From positions 13,779,089 to 13,843,088 of the forward strand of contig CM030847.1 of NCBI GenBank assembly GCA_018105865.1: a DNA stretch of 64,000 nucleotides, given 5' to 3'. Source of the stretch: Metaphire vulgaris (lineage: Eukaryota; Annelida; Clitellata; Crassiclitellata; Megascolecidae). The notes beneath the pieces were generated by a model that saw only the letters and a list, made by a program, of their open reading frames with translations, was not told where the DNA came from and made no database searches. This document shows, one piece after another, positions 32,222 through 64,000 of this stretch. Each line of letters starts with the position of its first letter. Position 1 is the stretch's first letter. The position numbers and the translations under genes were made by a program.

Positions 32222-33890
32222 CTATTTGCTCGCCCTCTTTGCAGGAAACACTATCGACCTCAACGACTTCCTCTTGTAACAGGTTCTGCTGTCTTGCTGC
32301 AACATCCAGCAGAAATCATCCAGCTTAGTTGGACTATAGTGCACTTGGTACCACTGTTCCATGACCGTGATTTCCTGGTAAAACCGTTCCCCGTGCTCAT
32401 CGCTGACATCGCCCAGGTTCTCAGAAAAGAAATTGAGGTGCGAGGGGAGGAATTGCATCTTTAACGACATGTTAGCTCCCAATTGTTGGTAGTCACTGAT
32501 CAGCTTTTCCATCAGCTCCTTATAGTTGCATGCCTTCCTATTTCCCAGAAATCCACCAACCGCGTCTTTGAATGATCGCCAATGGTACCGACTCCACTGA
32601 TGTCAAATTTGCTTCTAACTCTGTATAAAGTATCACCTGTCTGATCTGTGGGTCAATGAAAATGCCTTCTTGTATCTTGGCCTCACTGATCTTTGGAAAT
32701 GTACTCCTCAAGAAATGAAAGCCGGCACCTTCTTTGTGAAGCGCTTTGACGAAATTCTTCATTAAGGCAAGCTTAATGTGGAATGGAGAAAGTTTTACGT
32801 TGTCTTTGCCTGGATTGTATTTAGTTCTAGAAGGCCACTGTTGAACTGAATAGTGCTGATGTCTGGCACGGCTATCCCAAAGACAGAGGAAACAGCAGTG
32901 TTTAATGTATCCACTTTGCATTACTGTAACAAGATCAACAACCTTCAAGTCGCCACAGATACTCCACTATAACTCTCTGTACCTGATGAGATCGAGAACT
33001 GCCATCATGCTTTCATAGGAGTCTTTAACCCCAGCTGCATGAACAAGAGGTACTGATGGTTGTTAGTTTCATATATGAAGAAGTACCGGGAACAGCTTTT
33101 AAGCTGGCTTTGCAGGAGCCAATAAAAAGATGCCAGTTGTCAGAATTGTGACTGTAGCCAAGTGTGACGAACAATCAATTTATAATTTTGAAGTAACAAA
33201 TCTGATACTGCATAGAGAAGAACTGTGACAGACGTTTATTGCGATGTCGATAGTGACGTTTACATCAGTATGTAATAGATTCCATTGTTTAAGTCGTGAG
33301 CCCAGCAGCTCTGACTGTTTTTTAGTTGAATTAAGATCGCGTACAAGGTCCCTGAGATCTGATTGATTAATGAGATGTGGTATAACAGCAGAATATTCGT
33401 CTTGTTGCTGAGGAGGTTGCACCTCTTTCACTGTCCTCAGACTGCTCACGTAACTCATGAAAATTCTGTGGTGGGCTAGGTACCGTTAGGTCATCCCCAT
33501 GAGGAACTGGTCTGATGGCAGATGGAAGGTTTGGGTACCGTATTGTATTTATGTTCTTGATTGAAAATCTAATAACTTTAGTTAAACAAAAGTAACAGTC
33601 AGTATTATGATTCTTGGGCTCTCGCCAAACCATGGATATAGTAAAGGACATTTTGCGTTTCCTTTAAGCCACTGAGTTAGGCTGCAGTTGCACGATATGC
33701 AAATAACATGTGGCGACCAAAGTTTTTGTCTTGATCGCCTACCTTCATACCGAAGTACTGGTGGTAGGCAAACTTCACTAGTGATGATTTGGTCTTTACC
33801 TTGTGCTTCATGATGTACGATCCACACACATAGCAAAAACAATTCACTCTTGTTACACATGATCGTCTTGATGCCATTTCAATTATAATA
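32222..33890 (-). pseudogene. Degraded copy of a dispersed invertebrate ORF family
   Basis: Minus-strand pieces in order: CYVCGSYIMKHKVKTK (33877-33677), SPHVICISCNCSLTQWLKG (about 33720-33640), VWREPKNHNTDCYFCLTKV with YPNLPSAIRPVPHGDDL (33651-33480), LVRDLNSTKKQSELLGSRL (about 33350), VHAAGVKDSYESMMAVLDLI, a stop, then GYIKHCCFLCLWDSRARHQH (about 32900), LSPFHIKLALMKNFVKALHK, and HGERFYQEITVMEQWYQVHY (32400). The CFLCLWDSRA, HIKLxLMKNFVKAL and RPVPHxDxL phrases are those of a multi-copy uncharacterised protein family I recall from invertebrate genomes, probably carried by a mobile element; I cannot name it. At least four frameshifts and one stop (about 32970) disable it. Confidence 0.65.
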
Positions 33891-33894
33891 CTTT

Positions 33895-34960
33895 CAAATT
33901 ATTTTATCAAACTCTTCCAAAAATAGACAAAGACACTGATTCATAAAGTAAACATTATTTTATACAATTATAAATAAAGCAGACATTTAAATCAGATCAA
34001 AATTTCCCGTAAAACACATGTTAAACTATACAGTATATAATGCATTACATGACACACTGACAGTGTACACATGCAAAACATTTAGATGGGGATAACTTTT
34101 AAACCTGACGTGCTACAGCAAAACCGCTTACAGATTTGGAATCAGCGTGTCGTATCCCATCTGAATCACCTGTTACCTTCTCAGTTAAGAAAATCATGTT
34201 TTCCAGTGTAATCAACACCCGAATGAAGTAAACACATCGGGGTCAGAACAGATGCTTTAAACGCTTGAAATTAGCAGAAAAATAGGGACGACTAGTCTCA
34301 AGACCCACGTAACGTATAAGATGGCTTGGCGCCATTCTGTACAAGTGCAAGTTTGGACAAGGTGGGAGTGACAGTTGAAACAGGAAACGGATTCAAAGGC
34401 TGTCTCGGAAAACTAGGTTATTGAATGCGGAGAGTTACTACAGTGGTTTTCACACAGGCTTACTTAGCCTCATAAATCACGTAAAATCACATTATCATTA
34501 TTATATTATAGTTCAGAAAATGCAAACATCCTGTTCAAACACTATTGGACAATTTCTAGAGAAATTTGCTTTTCAAAAATTACTGAATTTTTCACACCTC
34601 GTAAACTCTAGATGGAAAGTCAATAACGTATTCTAAAAATGGCGACCTGTCTTATTTATAGCAAAAACAAATGTACAACTTAGTGTTTGAGATCAAAGCT
34701 GGTGAAGACTGCATATACTCAGTGGATATGTAACATACATGTAAATGGTTGACAACAGCATCTAAGATAAAAACAGGCTAACTGTTTTTCGTTGTTTAAG
34801 ACTTACTTGGTTGTGATTAGAAGATCCTTATCATGCATCTGTATTTCCTTGTTCCTTCCCGTCACGTCCATGACTACATGCTTTTGAGACCTCTAAAAAT
34901 GATCAGTCACCGTGTTGCAACTTTTTACGAGTCATACAAATATATTATCAACTTTAATTG
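33895..34960. other. Non-genic stretch
   Basis: AT-rich with no recognised gene, repeat or RNA. Confidence 0.3.
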
Positions 34961-34967
34961 CTTCGGT

Positions 34968-35580
34968 TATTTATTTATTTATTTATTGAAAGTTAGGATT
35001 TATGCGGTGAATCATCCTAGAAGGACTACTTGAACACATTACAAAGTACATGAATAATATAGGCCTAGGTCAGGATTTAACAGAATAGCTCATCTCAAAC
35101 AGCCAAGTCTTCAGTCGCTTCTTAAATATGTCCAGAGAAGGTGGTGATTGAACACAGACTGGAAGACGATTCCAGGCTTTCGCTGCGGTAACCGGGAAGG
35201 CACGGTCGCCGGCAGTGGCAAGGCGTGTGCGCGGCACGAGGAGTGCTTGAGTGGAGCCAGATCGCAGACGCCTTCTACTGTCTGTGTCTGCCGATCTCTG
35301 GAATTGGCACCGGAGATAGGAGGGACCGATGTTGTGCAGGCACCGATAGACGAGGGTTGCCAACTTATACGTTATTCGCTCGGGGACTGAGAGCCAGTGT
35401 AGGTCGATCAACAGTGGCGTGATGTGGTCATACTTCCTTGATCGATGGATCAGGCGTGCAGAAGCATAAAGTACGCTCTGGAGTCTGTCGAGGAGGTGTT
35501 TCGGGAACACTGCTAAGGTGGCGTTACTATAGTCGAGTTTAGTGATTACTAAGGCACTGATCAAAGTCTTCAGGGCAGTG
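34968..35580 (-). mobile_element. CR1/L2-type LINE 3' end, second copy
   Basis: Same family as 24212-25947: tail of AAAT units, then on the minus strand the C-terminus with HITPLLIDLHWLSVPERITY and LVPRTRLATAGDRAFPVTAA, stop near 35070. Homology with the first copy stops at about 35580, the 5' truncation. The frame stays open to 35678 through unrelated sequence. Confidence 0.85.
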
Positions 35581-35680
35581 AGAGAGGTTATTATCTCCGT
35601 CAGAACCAAACAGTTGCCAGAAGAGACTTCAGCCATATCACGCATGACCGTGTTAAGCAACTCGTCGCAATTAACCATTA

Positions 35681-36050
35681 GAGGGTTATAAATAGCCTAA
35701 TGTAGGACGTGCAAGGCTGAAGAAGATAAGCATTCCTTTGAACCGGATGAAACAGACCCAAAGACTACCGGTAGTCTAGGCATGGTCTAGGCCTTTTACC
35801 TTTGAACAAAGACGGGAACAACATTTGCTTAGAAAAAACTGAGCATACGCGCATGTCATAACACGACGGCCTTTTCGGCTGTGTATTATTTTTAGGCATA
35901 GGCTTATAATTTCTGGCGCGCAAATTGCCGAAGTAAGCACGCTTACACCAGCTGAATTTTAAGCCTGAATACTATAAAGAGTGTAAAATGTTGAAGTAAG
36001 CATGTTGACGTCAGATGAATGTTAGCATTTAGCGATTTGGATCATATGCA
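35681..36050. other. Non-genic stretch
   Basis: Nothing recognised. ACTACCGGTAGT at about 35763 is a short palindrome. Confidence 0.3.
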
Positions 36051-36059
36051 TTCATTTGT

Positions 36060-36480
36060 CCAGTGATGGTCTTGAGGTAATTGTAATGAAGTTCACATAG
36101 CGCCGAAGTGACGTGGTCTCTAGGCTTTGGGTGGAGAACAAGACGTACCAGCAGCATTTTGTACGCGCTGCAAAGCGGCCAGTGTAGACTTTGGAACGCC
36201 GGCAAGAACGGAATTGCAGTAGTCTAGTCAGGACAGGACAAACGCAGAGATCAGTTGCGAGGCGACTTCTTTGCCAGCGATTCGACAAATCTGGCGGATA
36301 CGTCGTATGTGATAGAAGCAGCTCTTGGCTAACTGTCCAACATGTTGCTTCATGGTCAGTTCGTTGTCGAACAGGACTCCGAGGTCTCTGACGACGGAAG
36401 AAGGGCGGACAATGGTGCCCTGAAGTGCCACGTTGCAATCGGTGTTAGACAGAAGACAGAATATGGAAGACATTAGACTT
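36060..36480 (-). mobile_element. CR1/L2-type LINE fragment with premature stop
   Basis: The minus strand reads VVRDLGVLFDNELTMKQHVG, then QLISAFVLS, a TGA stop, then LDYCNSVLAGVPKSTLAALQ. The expected residue at the stop is Arg (CGA to TGA, a CpG-type change). A different LINE family from 24212, to judge by sequence. Confidence 0.75.
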
Positions 36481-36506
36481 ATTTTTGATAGAACTTTGTA
36501 TTACAA

Positions 36507-36827
36507 CAGTGGCGTAGCCAGGATTTCCGGAAGAGAGGTTGGTTTTTGGTTTTGACCGTGACCAACTTCGAAAAAATCTTGACAAACAAAAAAGGTCATC
36601 TCCTATTCTCTTCTTCTTCTATCTATTTCCTCCTCTCAGGCGCTGCCAAGCAAAAAAACCAAAAAGGTCGTCACAACTTACACCGTTACATTCCATAGCC
36701 AAGTAGCCAAGGGGGTTTGACCACCAAAATCGCGTCCCAAAATAAAAAATGCATAGAAACTCATTAAAAAATTTGTTTTCGGCAGCCAAGGGGGCGTTAA
36801 CCCATAACCCCCTTAGCTGCGCCACTG
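36507..36827. mobile_element. hAT-like MITE, CAGTGGCGTAGCC terminus
   Basis: Ends CAGTGGCGTAGCCAGG and AGCTGCGCCACTG, with the perfect 8-bp duplication TATTACAA (36499-36506 and 36828-36835). Closely related to the outer element at 59610. Carries two copies of the shared motif (about 36578 and 36648). Confidence 0.9.
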
Positions 36828-37284
36828 TATTACAATGAATAACATGTTTATCCATTTAGACGTACATTTTGCCATTATCTTGACTGCTTAGAAATTCTGA
36901 AAGACTACCCCTGAAAGAAAATGCAATTGGAAAGCCAATAGATGAAGCAGGTCATAGATTGAAACACCCGCCATTCATTTAGCAAACTGGACCTTATTTG
37001 ACTGCTTGTCAGTATTTATCTTTACCTTCACTTGTAAACAATCAAGACTTTTCGATCTATTTCGTTGGTATCTAAAATTAAGTAGTCCATCTAAGTCGCT
37101 TTAGGGTTTAACCAGCAAACCAAGCCATCGCTAAGTCTACCAAGTTTAGTTAACCGATACAACACGATACGCGCCTGAAAACACCTCGCCTGTTGGATCG
37201 TGTGCTCTGGTAACCTTTGAACTTCTGATATATATTAGCTTTTAGGCTGCAATTCGCTGTAGGGTTCTAAGCCTGGCTAGGCTT

Positions 37285-37390
37285 AAAGAGGAAAGTGATG
37301 GCAACCCACTCCAGAGTAATGGCTTATGCCACTAATACATCGCTGACTGCCCAGGCCGAAGATACTGCAAGTGCCGGAATCATGCGTCCA
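37285..37390 (+). mobile_element. SINE body fragment
   Basis: GAAAGTGATGGCAACCCACT followed by CCAGAGTAATGG and GCTGACTGCCCAGGCC matches the body of the SINE at 46912-47202. Confidence 0.6.
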
Positions 37391-37449
37391 ACATAAGCCT
37401 GTATGTTGAAGCCAGCTGTGGACACCATATTTGTTTTCGTGCAACATTA

Positions 37450-37578
37450 CAAGCACCTCAAGACAGAGCAGCAGAAAATGGTGCCCACCAATCAAAATCT
37501 GTATACTGTACATGAATATTCATGAGGCTTCTTTCATTGGTCGGCGCCATTTTCTGCTGCTCTGTCTTGAGGTGCTTG
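37450..37578. repeat. 43-bp inverted repeat, 43-nt loop
   Basis: Arms 37450-37492 and 37536-37578 (CAAGCACCTCAAGACAGAGC... and its complement) match at 41 of 43 positions. Loop from 37493 to 37535. Confidence 0.85.
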
Positions 37579-37910
37579 TGCAACATTGCGTTTGCGATAG
37601 GTGACATCCAATGGTGATAGCATTCGAATCGAATACTGTTTCATTTAATTTATAATGAAATAATATTATTGATTAAAATAATCGTCGAACGTTTGCTGAA
37701 TCATCCCAGCGAGATTGAAAAATTTCGCAACTTTTGAATTTTTTAGCCCGTTTTCAAATCCGAGCTTTTCTGGGCTTTTTAAAAAAACGCAATCTGGCTT
37801 TTTCCTATGTCTTGCGTAAAAACATATGGCGGATAGGCTTCGCCCACACGCCCATAGCTGGCTTCAGCCGCTAAGCAAACCTGCTTAGCTCTCTTCTGGG
37901 TATCATTCCT

Positions 37911-37965
37911 CCAAGGCCGGAATTCAACGCTCGAACTCGAGTAGACTCTACAGGACCCATCTTTT
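37911..37965 (+). mobile_element. SINE tail-side fragment
   Basis: GGAATTCAACGCTCGAACTC followed by GAGTAGAC and GGACCCATCTTT resembles the region just before the tail of the SINE at 46912-47202. Confidence 0.5.
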
Positions 37966-37989
37966 AACCTTAAGCTCAAAGGGCATCAG

Positions 37990-38890
37990 GCTGCAAACTC
38001 TACTGTACATCCTGCCGACATTGTGCTGATATTTCCAACGCCACTATCAATCATCGAATTGCCTTCCCTCATATCCTACTGTATTTCTGTCTATCTACGG
38101 TCTTTGTAAATTGTAAGTGCAACAAAAATCAAAATGTTAACATCACACACAATGAAATGATCCATTGTCTTCGATGCTTTTGCTGCTGCATCAGAATAGC
38201 ATGTTGATATTTCCACGCATCTTGATTTCTATTTCTTTCGATTTGTCACTCATCCTCTATAATCTATAATTATAATGCACAATGCTGCGTTATTACTGTA
38301 AACAGTAAATCAGTAAACAGCGTTTTGCAGAAAAAACTGGACGTGACTGGAGGAAATGGGTGTGATTTTTGGATTCAACACACCAAAATGTATAAATATC
38401 ACATGTTGTCTTCAAGTCAGCAAAACTGACGTAGACCAGTGTAGTTAATTAAAGCAAAGCTGCTCTTCTAAATCTGGTTTTCATGGCGCCAAGATAGCCT
38501 GCTGTGGTCGAAGAATTTTGCCGACTCACCCAAGGACTTCTAAATGTAAATTTAGGGTTTCTTGGGTTCACCAAACGCTTAGGCCTAAAGCGAAAAACGT
38601 TGCCTCTGATCGATAGGCTTCGAAGTACTGTTATATTAGAACTTAACACTGCTGTGACTCTGCAGACAGATAACGAAAAACTATTATTATTAGACAGACT
38701 CTCTCTTCCGACTCTGCTTCCGCTCAGAAGTAGGTCGAGGTCCCGATGGAAGAGATCCGATCGACGGAGAACGAGTGGAACAGACGGAGCGATAACACGA
38801 CCGACTGCCGAACCGACCTCGAACGAAGTTCCCTCAAAGCTAGAGCAGCTACACGATCCAAATGTTCACCTGCCTGGCTGATCATATACC
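37990..38890. other. Non-genic stretch; open frame at 38504-38881 not supported
   Basis: The + frame at 38504-38881 has a basic RSRSRSRWKRSDRRRT run but no domain, and it begins with GTG. It lies directly upstream of a LINE/SINE tail and may be part of that element. Otherwise nothing recognised. Confidence 0.3.
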
Positions 38891-38899
38891 TTCCCCACA

Positions 38900-39004
38900 G
38901 CTATTTTAAGAGAGGCTGAGCGCCTAAGAATAAGCAGCTACTGTTGTGCTGCTCTCCAAGGCGCTATATAAATCCACGAGATTTTACTTTACTTTACTTT
39001 TACT
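38900..39004 (+). mobile_element. LINE/SINE 3' tail fragment
   Basis: GAGCGCCTAAGAATAAGCAG, AAGGCGCTATATAAATCC, ACGAGATTTTAC and a TTTAC-unit tail match the family at 16310. Confidence 0.6.
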
Positions 39005-39118
39005 TACCTAAATTAAGGACGGAAACCCTTCAACCGTGAATTTCGTCTCTATCTTCGCCATAAAAAGCGCATCAAGCGCAGTTGCTTGCGCCAACGGTCA
39101 TTGTATAGGACGCCCGAG

Positions 39119-39411
39119 CAGAGGCGTATAGCTACACTAGCTAGGGAGCACATATGTCCCCGGGCGCCGAGGCGGGAGGCGCCAAAATCGGGTTTAGGGT
39201 AGCAAAAAGCAAAAAGAAGCATCAATATTATAGTTCATAGTTGTGACGACCTTCTTTTAAGCAGTTATCAGGTTAGGATCAATTGAGACAAACTTTTTTG
39301 TTTTTGTTTTGTTTGTCAGAGTTTTTCTGAGATTGAGAATTTTCTTAGAGTTCAGGGGGCGCCTTCAGTATGTTTTGTCCCCGGACGCCGTACACCCTAA
39401 CTACGCCCCTG
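39119..39411. mobile_element. hAT-like MITE, CAGAGGCGTATAGC terminus
   Basis: Ends CAGAGGCGTATAGC and AACTACGCCCCTG, with the perfect 8-bp duplication CGCCCGAG (39111-39118 and 39412-39419). Carries a diverged shared motif at about 39243. Confidence 0.88.
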
Positions 39412-39419
39412 CGCCCGAG

Positions 39420-40432
39420 GGCTTGGGCCGAGCCAGAAAACGACTTGCAAAGCTGCCGCTCGCTGCTTCCGCTAGCAATCTCTTTTCTTATCGGAACCAG
39501 GTTACGCCTAATACACATTCTGTCGTACTCAGACATACGGTCGCATACCTAGCGCTGAAGTGGTCAACATTTGACCACTCAGGGACCCCTCTCTGTCCCG
39601 TGTCAAGACTTCAAAACTGAAGCCTTGAGAATCCATCGGACGAGTCAATCAGATCTCTCCATTGCTTTATTGATCCGTCTCTAGCATAAAGTAACCCCTA
39701 CACTAATGCCCCTACACTGACATTCACTGGACGTGCAAAGTATTTGCCTGATTCGCCTATTGAATTTAATTCAAAGCAATTATTCATAAATTCATAATAT
39801 TCTACTGAATATCTATTCGGTAGCCATTGCTGCTGTAAATGCAGAGGTAATGTATGCTTTGACTCGATAGCTGCAGATGCGTTAGCGATCATCCGCATTA
39901 TCTCCTGGACTATTGAACATCACGAATGCTGGAAGACTCATTGCTATTTGTGTGATTTGCTCGGTTAATTAGAAACTTGAATTCAGTGAGAAACTAAGCA
40001 TGTAAGACAAATATCGAATTAATTGGATATTGTGCAAATTATTCATGCAATATTTTGGCACAATTTTCAAATCGCTCAGAGTTTAGAAGGAAAAATGCCA
40101 ATCTCCACATGTTCACGCGTTGCTTAATGCCCTGCTTAATCATGCGTGACAGAATTCTAAAGTAGGTAACCAATGGTGACCAAGGTAAACATGATATACC
40201 ATTCTGACTCCATACGAAGGCCAATGTGCCTGTACCTGAAAGATTCTTACCAGAGCTCACCAAGACGCCTTTAAACAGTCTAGACGTCTTCTTATAGTCA
40301 TGAGGAGCATGAGATGACATATGGATAAGCGCCTTTCAATTGCGTTGGGCGTTGCTTATTAAACAAAGCGCCTGTCGATTGCACAAAAAGCCATTCGATT
40401 GAGGCGTTGTTGAAGCGCAATTTCATCTTAAA
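39420..40432. other. Upstream region of the adhesion GPCR
   Basis: Intergenic, no gene or repeat recognised. No TATA box found in the last few hundred bases before the ATG at 40433. Confidence 0.3.
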
Positions 40433-62156
<21,724 letters not shown>

Positions 62157-63078
62157 AACAGGGAACCAATGCCATGAAATCTCTTCTAAAATGGGTCTTA
62201 ATAATCGCCAGAAGTGGGAATTAATTTTGTCCGTGTGGAGATTTGGTGAATTCAAAACTGATGCGAAGCAAATTTTGTTTAAAACGCAAAGAAAGCGCAA
62301 ACAGATGGTCTACAATTCCTTTATAAATGCCGGAGAAAGGAACTTACTTACTTATTAACAGGCCACGTGACGAAAGTCAGCCGCGATTGTTGATTCGAAG
62401 CAATGAGAAATTTGGACGCTAAACTATATTTTCTTTAAATTTTGGTCGTATCACGATTTTCACAATATTGACATTGTCAATTCAGAAAATTCAGAAAATC
62501 TGGCGTCTGGAGATCGGGTTTTGCGACTGACGACATCTGAATTTTGGTCTGTTTTATTTGACTGAAATTGCGTATATATCGCTGTTGTATATGCGTTGTG
62601 TTTAGTTTCACCAGGAGTCTTAGTGTGGAATTTACAATTAACTTTCTAGCAATTGTAATGAATCAACTTATCTGGTGGTCTGTTCGTTGCTAGCACACCA
62701 AGCGACAGACAGAAACGCAAGGTATAGGGCGGTGATTGCAGATCTTGCACTGAATTGAAGCACACTGTCTTACAAACTTCTTGGCTCTAGTCGTATTTTT
62801 TTCTTAATGATTTCTGGATAGCATCAGTGTTTTGATGATTTATCAGGAATAGTTCGACATCTCTGCTTTACTACGTGGTACAGTCAATCGAAAGGACAGG
62901 AGAGGAAACTGAGAGATGAACGCTGATTTCTGATTTCTTGATATTCACTTTTCAACTTGTGTATTTGCTGATGATGCCTGTATGATTAGTTGACTTGGTT
63001 CTATTCACAATAGATGCTTGTGGGTTAGACTAACTATAATGTTACGTTCACTTTTAAGAGAGTTTATGCATTTATGCA
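62157..63078. other. 3' flank of the aGPCR
   Basis: No gene is seen. TTACTTACTTATTA at about 62344 is a possible remnant of a LINE tail. No canonical AATAAA was found close to the stop codon. Confidence 0.35.
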
Positions 63079-63623
63079 TTTATGCAGTCATCAAAGTCCA
63101 GTCACAAATGAACATTGCATTTCAAAAACATCACTGTTTCCAGTAGTTCATATACAAACATATATTATTATTCACGTAGATCTCCAACAGTGACAATCTC
63201 TTATAGCCCCATAATTTGTAAGAGTAAGAGTTTATGCATGACTGCATTTATGGATTCACTTACAGTCAAAATGTTGTCAGTTGCTTTGTTTCTGATTGAA
63301 GAAATCTGAGCCGTTTCGAGACAGTCTCGAGACAGTATTCTCAATGCCTTTGTCTTCGTCTTGCTGGCCAGTGTCTCGGTCTTGGCCTTGGTCTCGTCAT
63401 TACTGCCTTGGTCTAGCGATTCAAGACCCAGACAGTGAGTTTTTCCACTGTTGGTGATAATGCATTGTGTGGTAGACAACTTCCGAATTATGGGGCTATA
63501 AGAGATTGTCACTGTTGGAGATCTACGTGAATAATAATATATGTTTGTATATGAACTACTGGAAACAGTGATGTTTTTGAAATGCAATGTTCATTTGTGA
63601 CTGGACTTTGATGACTGCATAAA
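63079..63623. repeat. 138-bp near-perfect inverted repeat, 269-nt spacer
   Basis: Arms 63079-63216 and 63486-63623 are reverse complements over their whole length; both strands even encode the same peptide starting MHFKNITVSSSSYT. The spacer and right flank contain CTTGGTCTTGG-like repeats (about 63350-63440 and 63660-63735). The identity of the arms suggests a recent foldback element or inverted duplication. Confidence 0.9.
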
Positions 63624-63839
63624 ACTGTTTTGTCTGTTTTCCTGATGTTTAAAATTACTGTATTGGTCTTGGTCTTGAGCCCTAGTGTCTTGGGGTATTG
63701 ACACCTTATGTCTTGGTCTTGAGGGTTAGTGTCCTGGAGACATTTACGCCATGTCCAGACGTAAACATCTGCTGTTTCGAAGACATTTAGTTCTTCTGAG
63801 TTCATACTCATTCGAATTTAGCAATACATGTCGGCTCAT

Positions 63840-64000
63840 CTTGTGGCTAAAGCTCATCGCTACTCTAGCATCTCTGATTTTATGCTTAACACCCTCCACT
63901 GGCTTCCAATTTCTGACCACATTAAATTCAAACAAGTAATTAGTGTTTCTGCAGCACTTCGAGGTCAGGCACCGTCTTATATTACTGAGCTTTTCAAATC
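63840..64000 (+). mobile_element. LINE reverse-transcriptase fragment, cut by window end
   Basis: The + frame reads SISDFMLNTLHWLPISDHIK, then FKQVISVSAALRGQAPSYIT and ELF, the LHWLPI...F...L...L.G.AP.YI..L pattern of CR1/L2-type C-termini. It is open to the window edge. Confidence 0.7.

Noticed and set aside
38504..38881. 125-codon open frame with an RS-like run
   Set aside because: GTG start, no domain, adjacent to a LINE/SINE tail; not enough support for a gene.

Overview
The window is metazoan nuclear DNA. It has spliced genes with GT..AG introns, CR1/L2-type and RTE-type LINE debris, tRNA-derived SINEs, and many short DNA transposons flanked by 8-bp target duplications. A Toll-like receptor, a Kunitz peptide and an EGF/cadherin adhesion GPCR together suggest a marine invertebrate, probably a deuterostome. 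The species cannot be fixed from the sequence alone. No prokaryotic, organellar or viral genome features were seen.

Three protein-coding genes are well supported. (1) A 3-exon gene on + (7686-11296) encodes an 87-residue secreted single-domain Kunitz-type peptide. Its exons are very short and its cysteine spacing is unusual. (2) A 2-exon gene on - (20043-17200) encodes a compact Toll-like receptor of about 698 residues: signal peptide, LRRNT, about 14 LRRs, LRRCT, one membrane segment and a TIR domain. The conserved BB-loop proline is replaced. (3) An 18-exon gene on + (40433-62156) encodes a 2191-residue adhesion GPCR: signal peptide, two cadherin-like repeats, FN3, 29 EGF-like domains, HormR, GAIN, a GPS that looks uncleavable, 7TM, and a C-terminal PDZ-ligand-like tail. 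All 18 exons join in phase. Several weaker minus-strand ORFs lie at 25980-29613.

The rest is mostly transposon. At least 12 elements are flanked by perfect 8-bp duplications, and a few more by 7/8 matches (hAT-like). They include two families present as inverted pairs (1.2 kb at 3247 and 30218; exactly 197 bp at 4940 and 13145), a 1.5-kb element at 8989 and a nested set at 59610. A separate TTA-flanked MITE family occurs three times. LINE 3' ends occur in both orientations, each ending in a different short tandem tail. A degraded copy of a dispersed invertebrate ORF family lies at 32222-33890.

Region by region: 0-7 kb repeats; 7-11.3 kb Kunitz gene; 11.3-16.4 kb repeats; 16.4-20.2 kb minisatellite plus TLR; 20.65-21.3 kb a promoter/polyA unit with a heat-shock-element-like site; 21.3-40.4 kb LINEs, hAT relics, hairpins and weak ORFs; 40.4-62.2 kb adhesion GPCR; 62.2-64 kb a 138-bp inverted repeat and a LINE. 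The three genes share no visible pathway beyond being secreted or surface proteins, two of which fit immune or defence roles.
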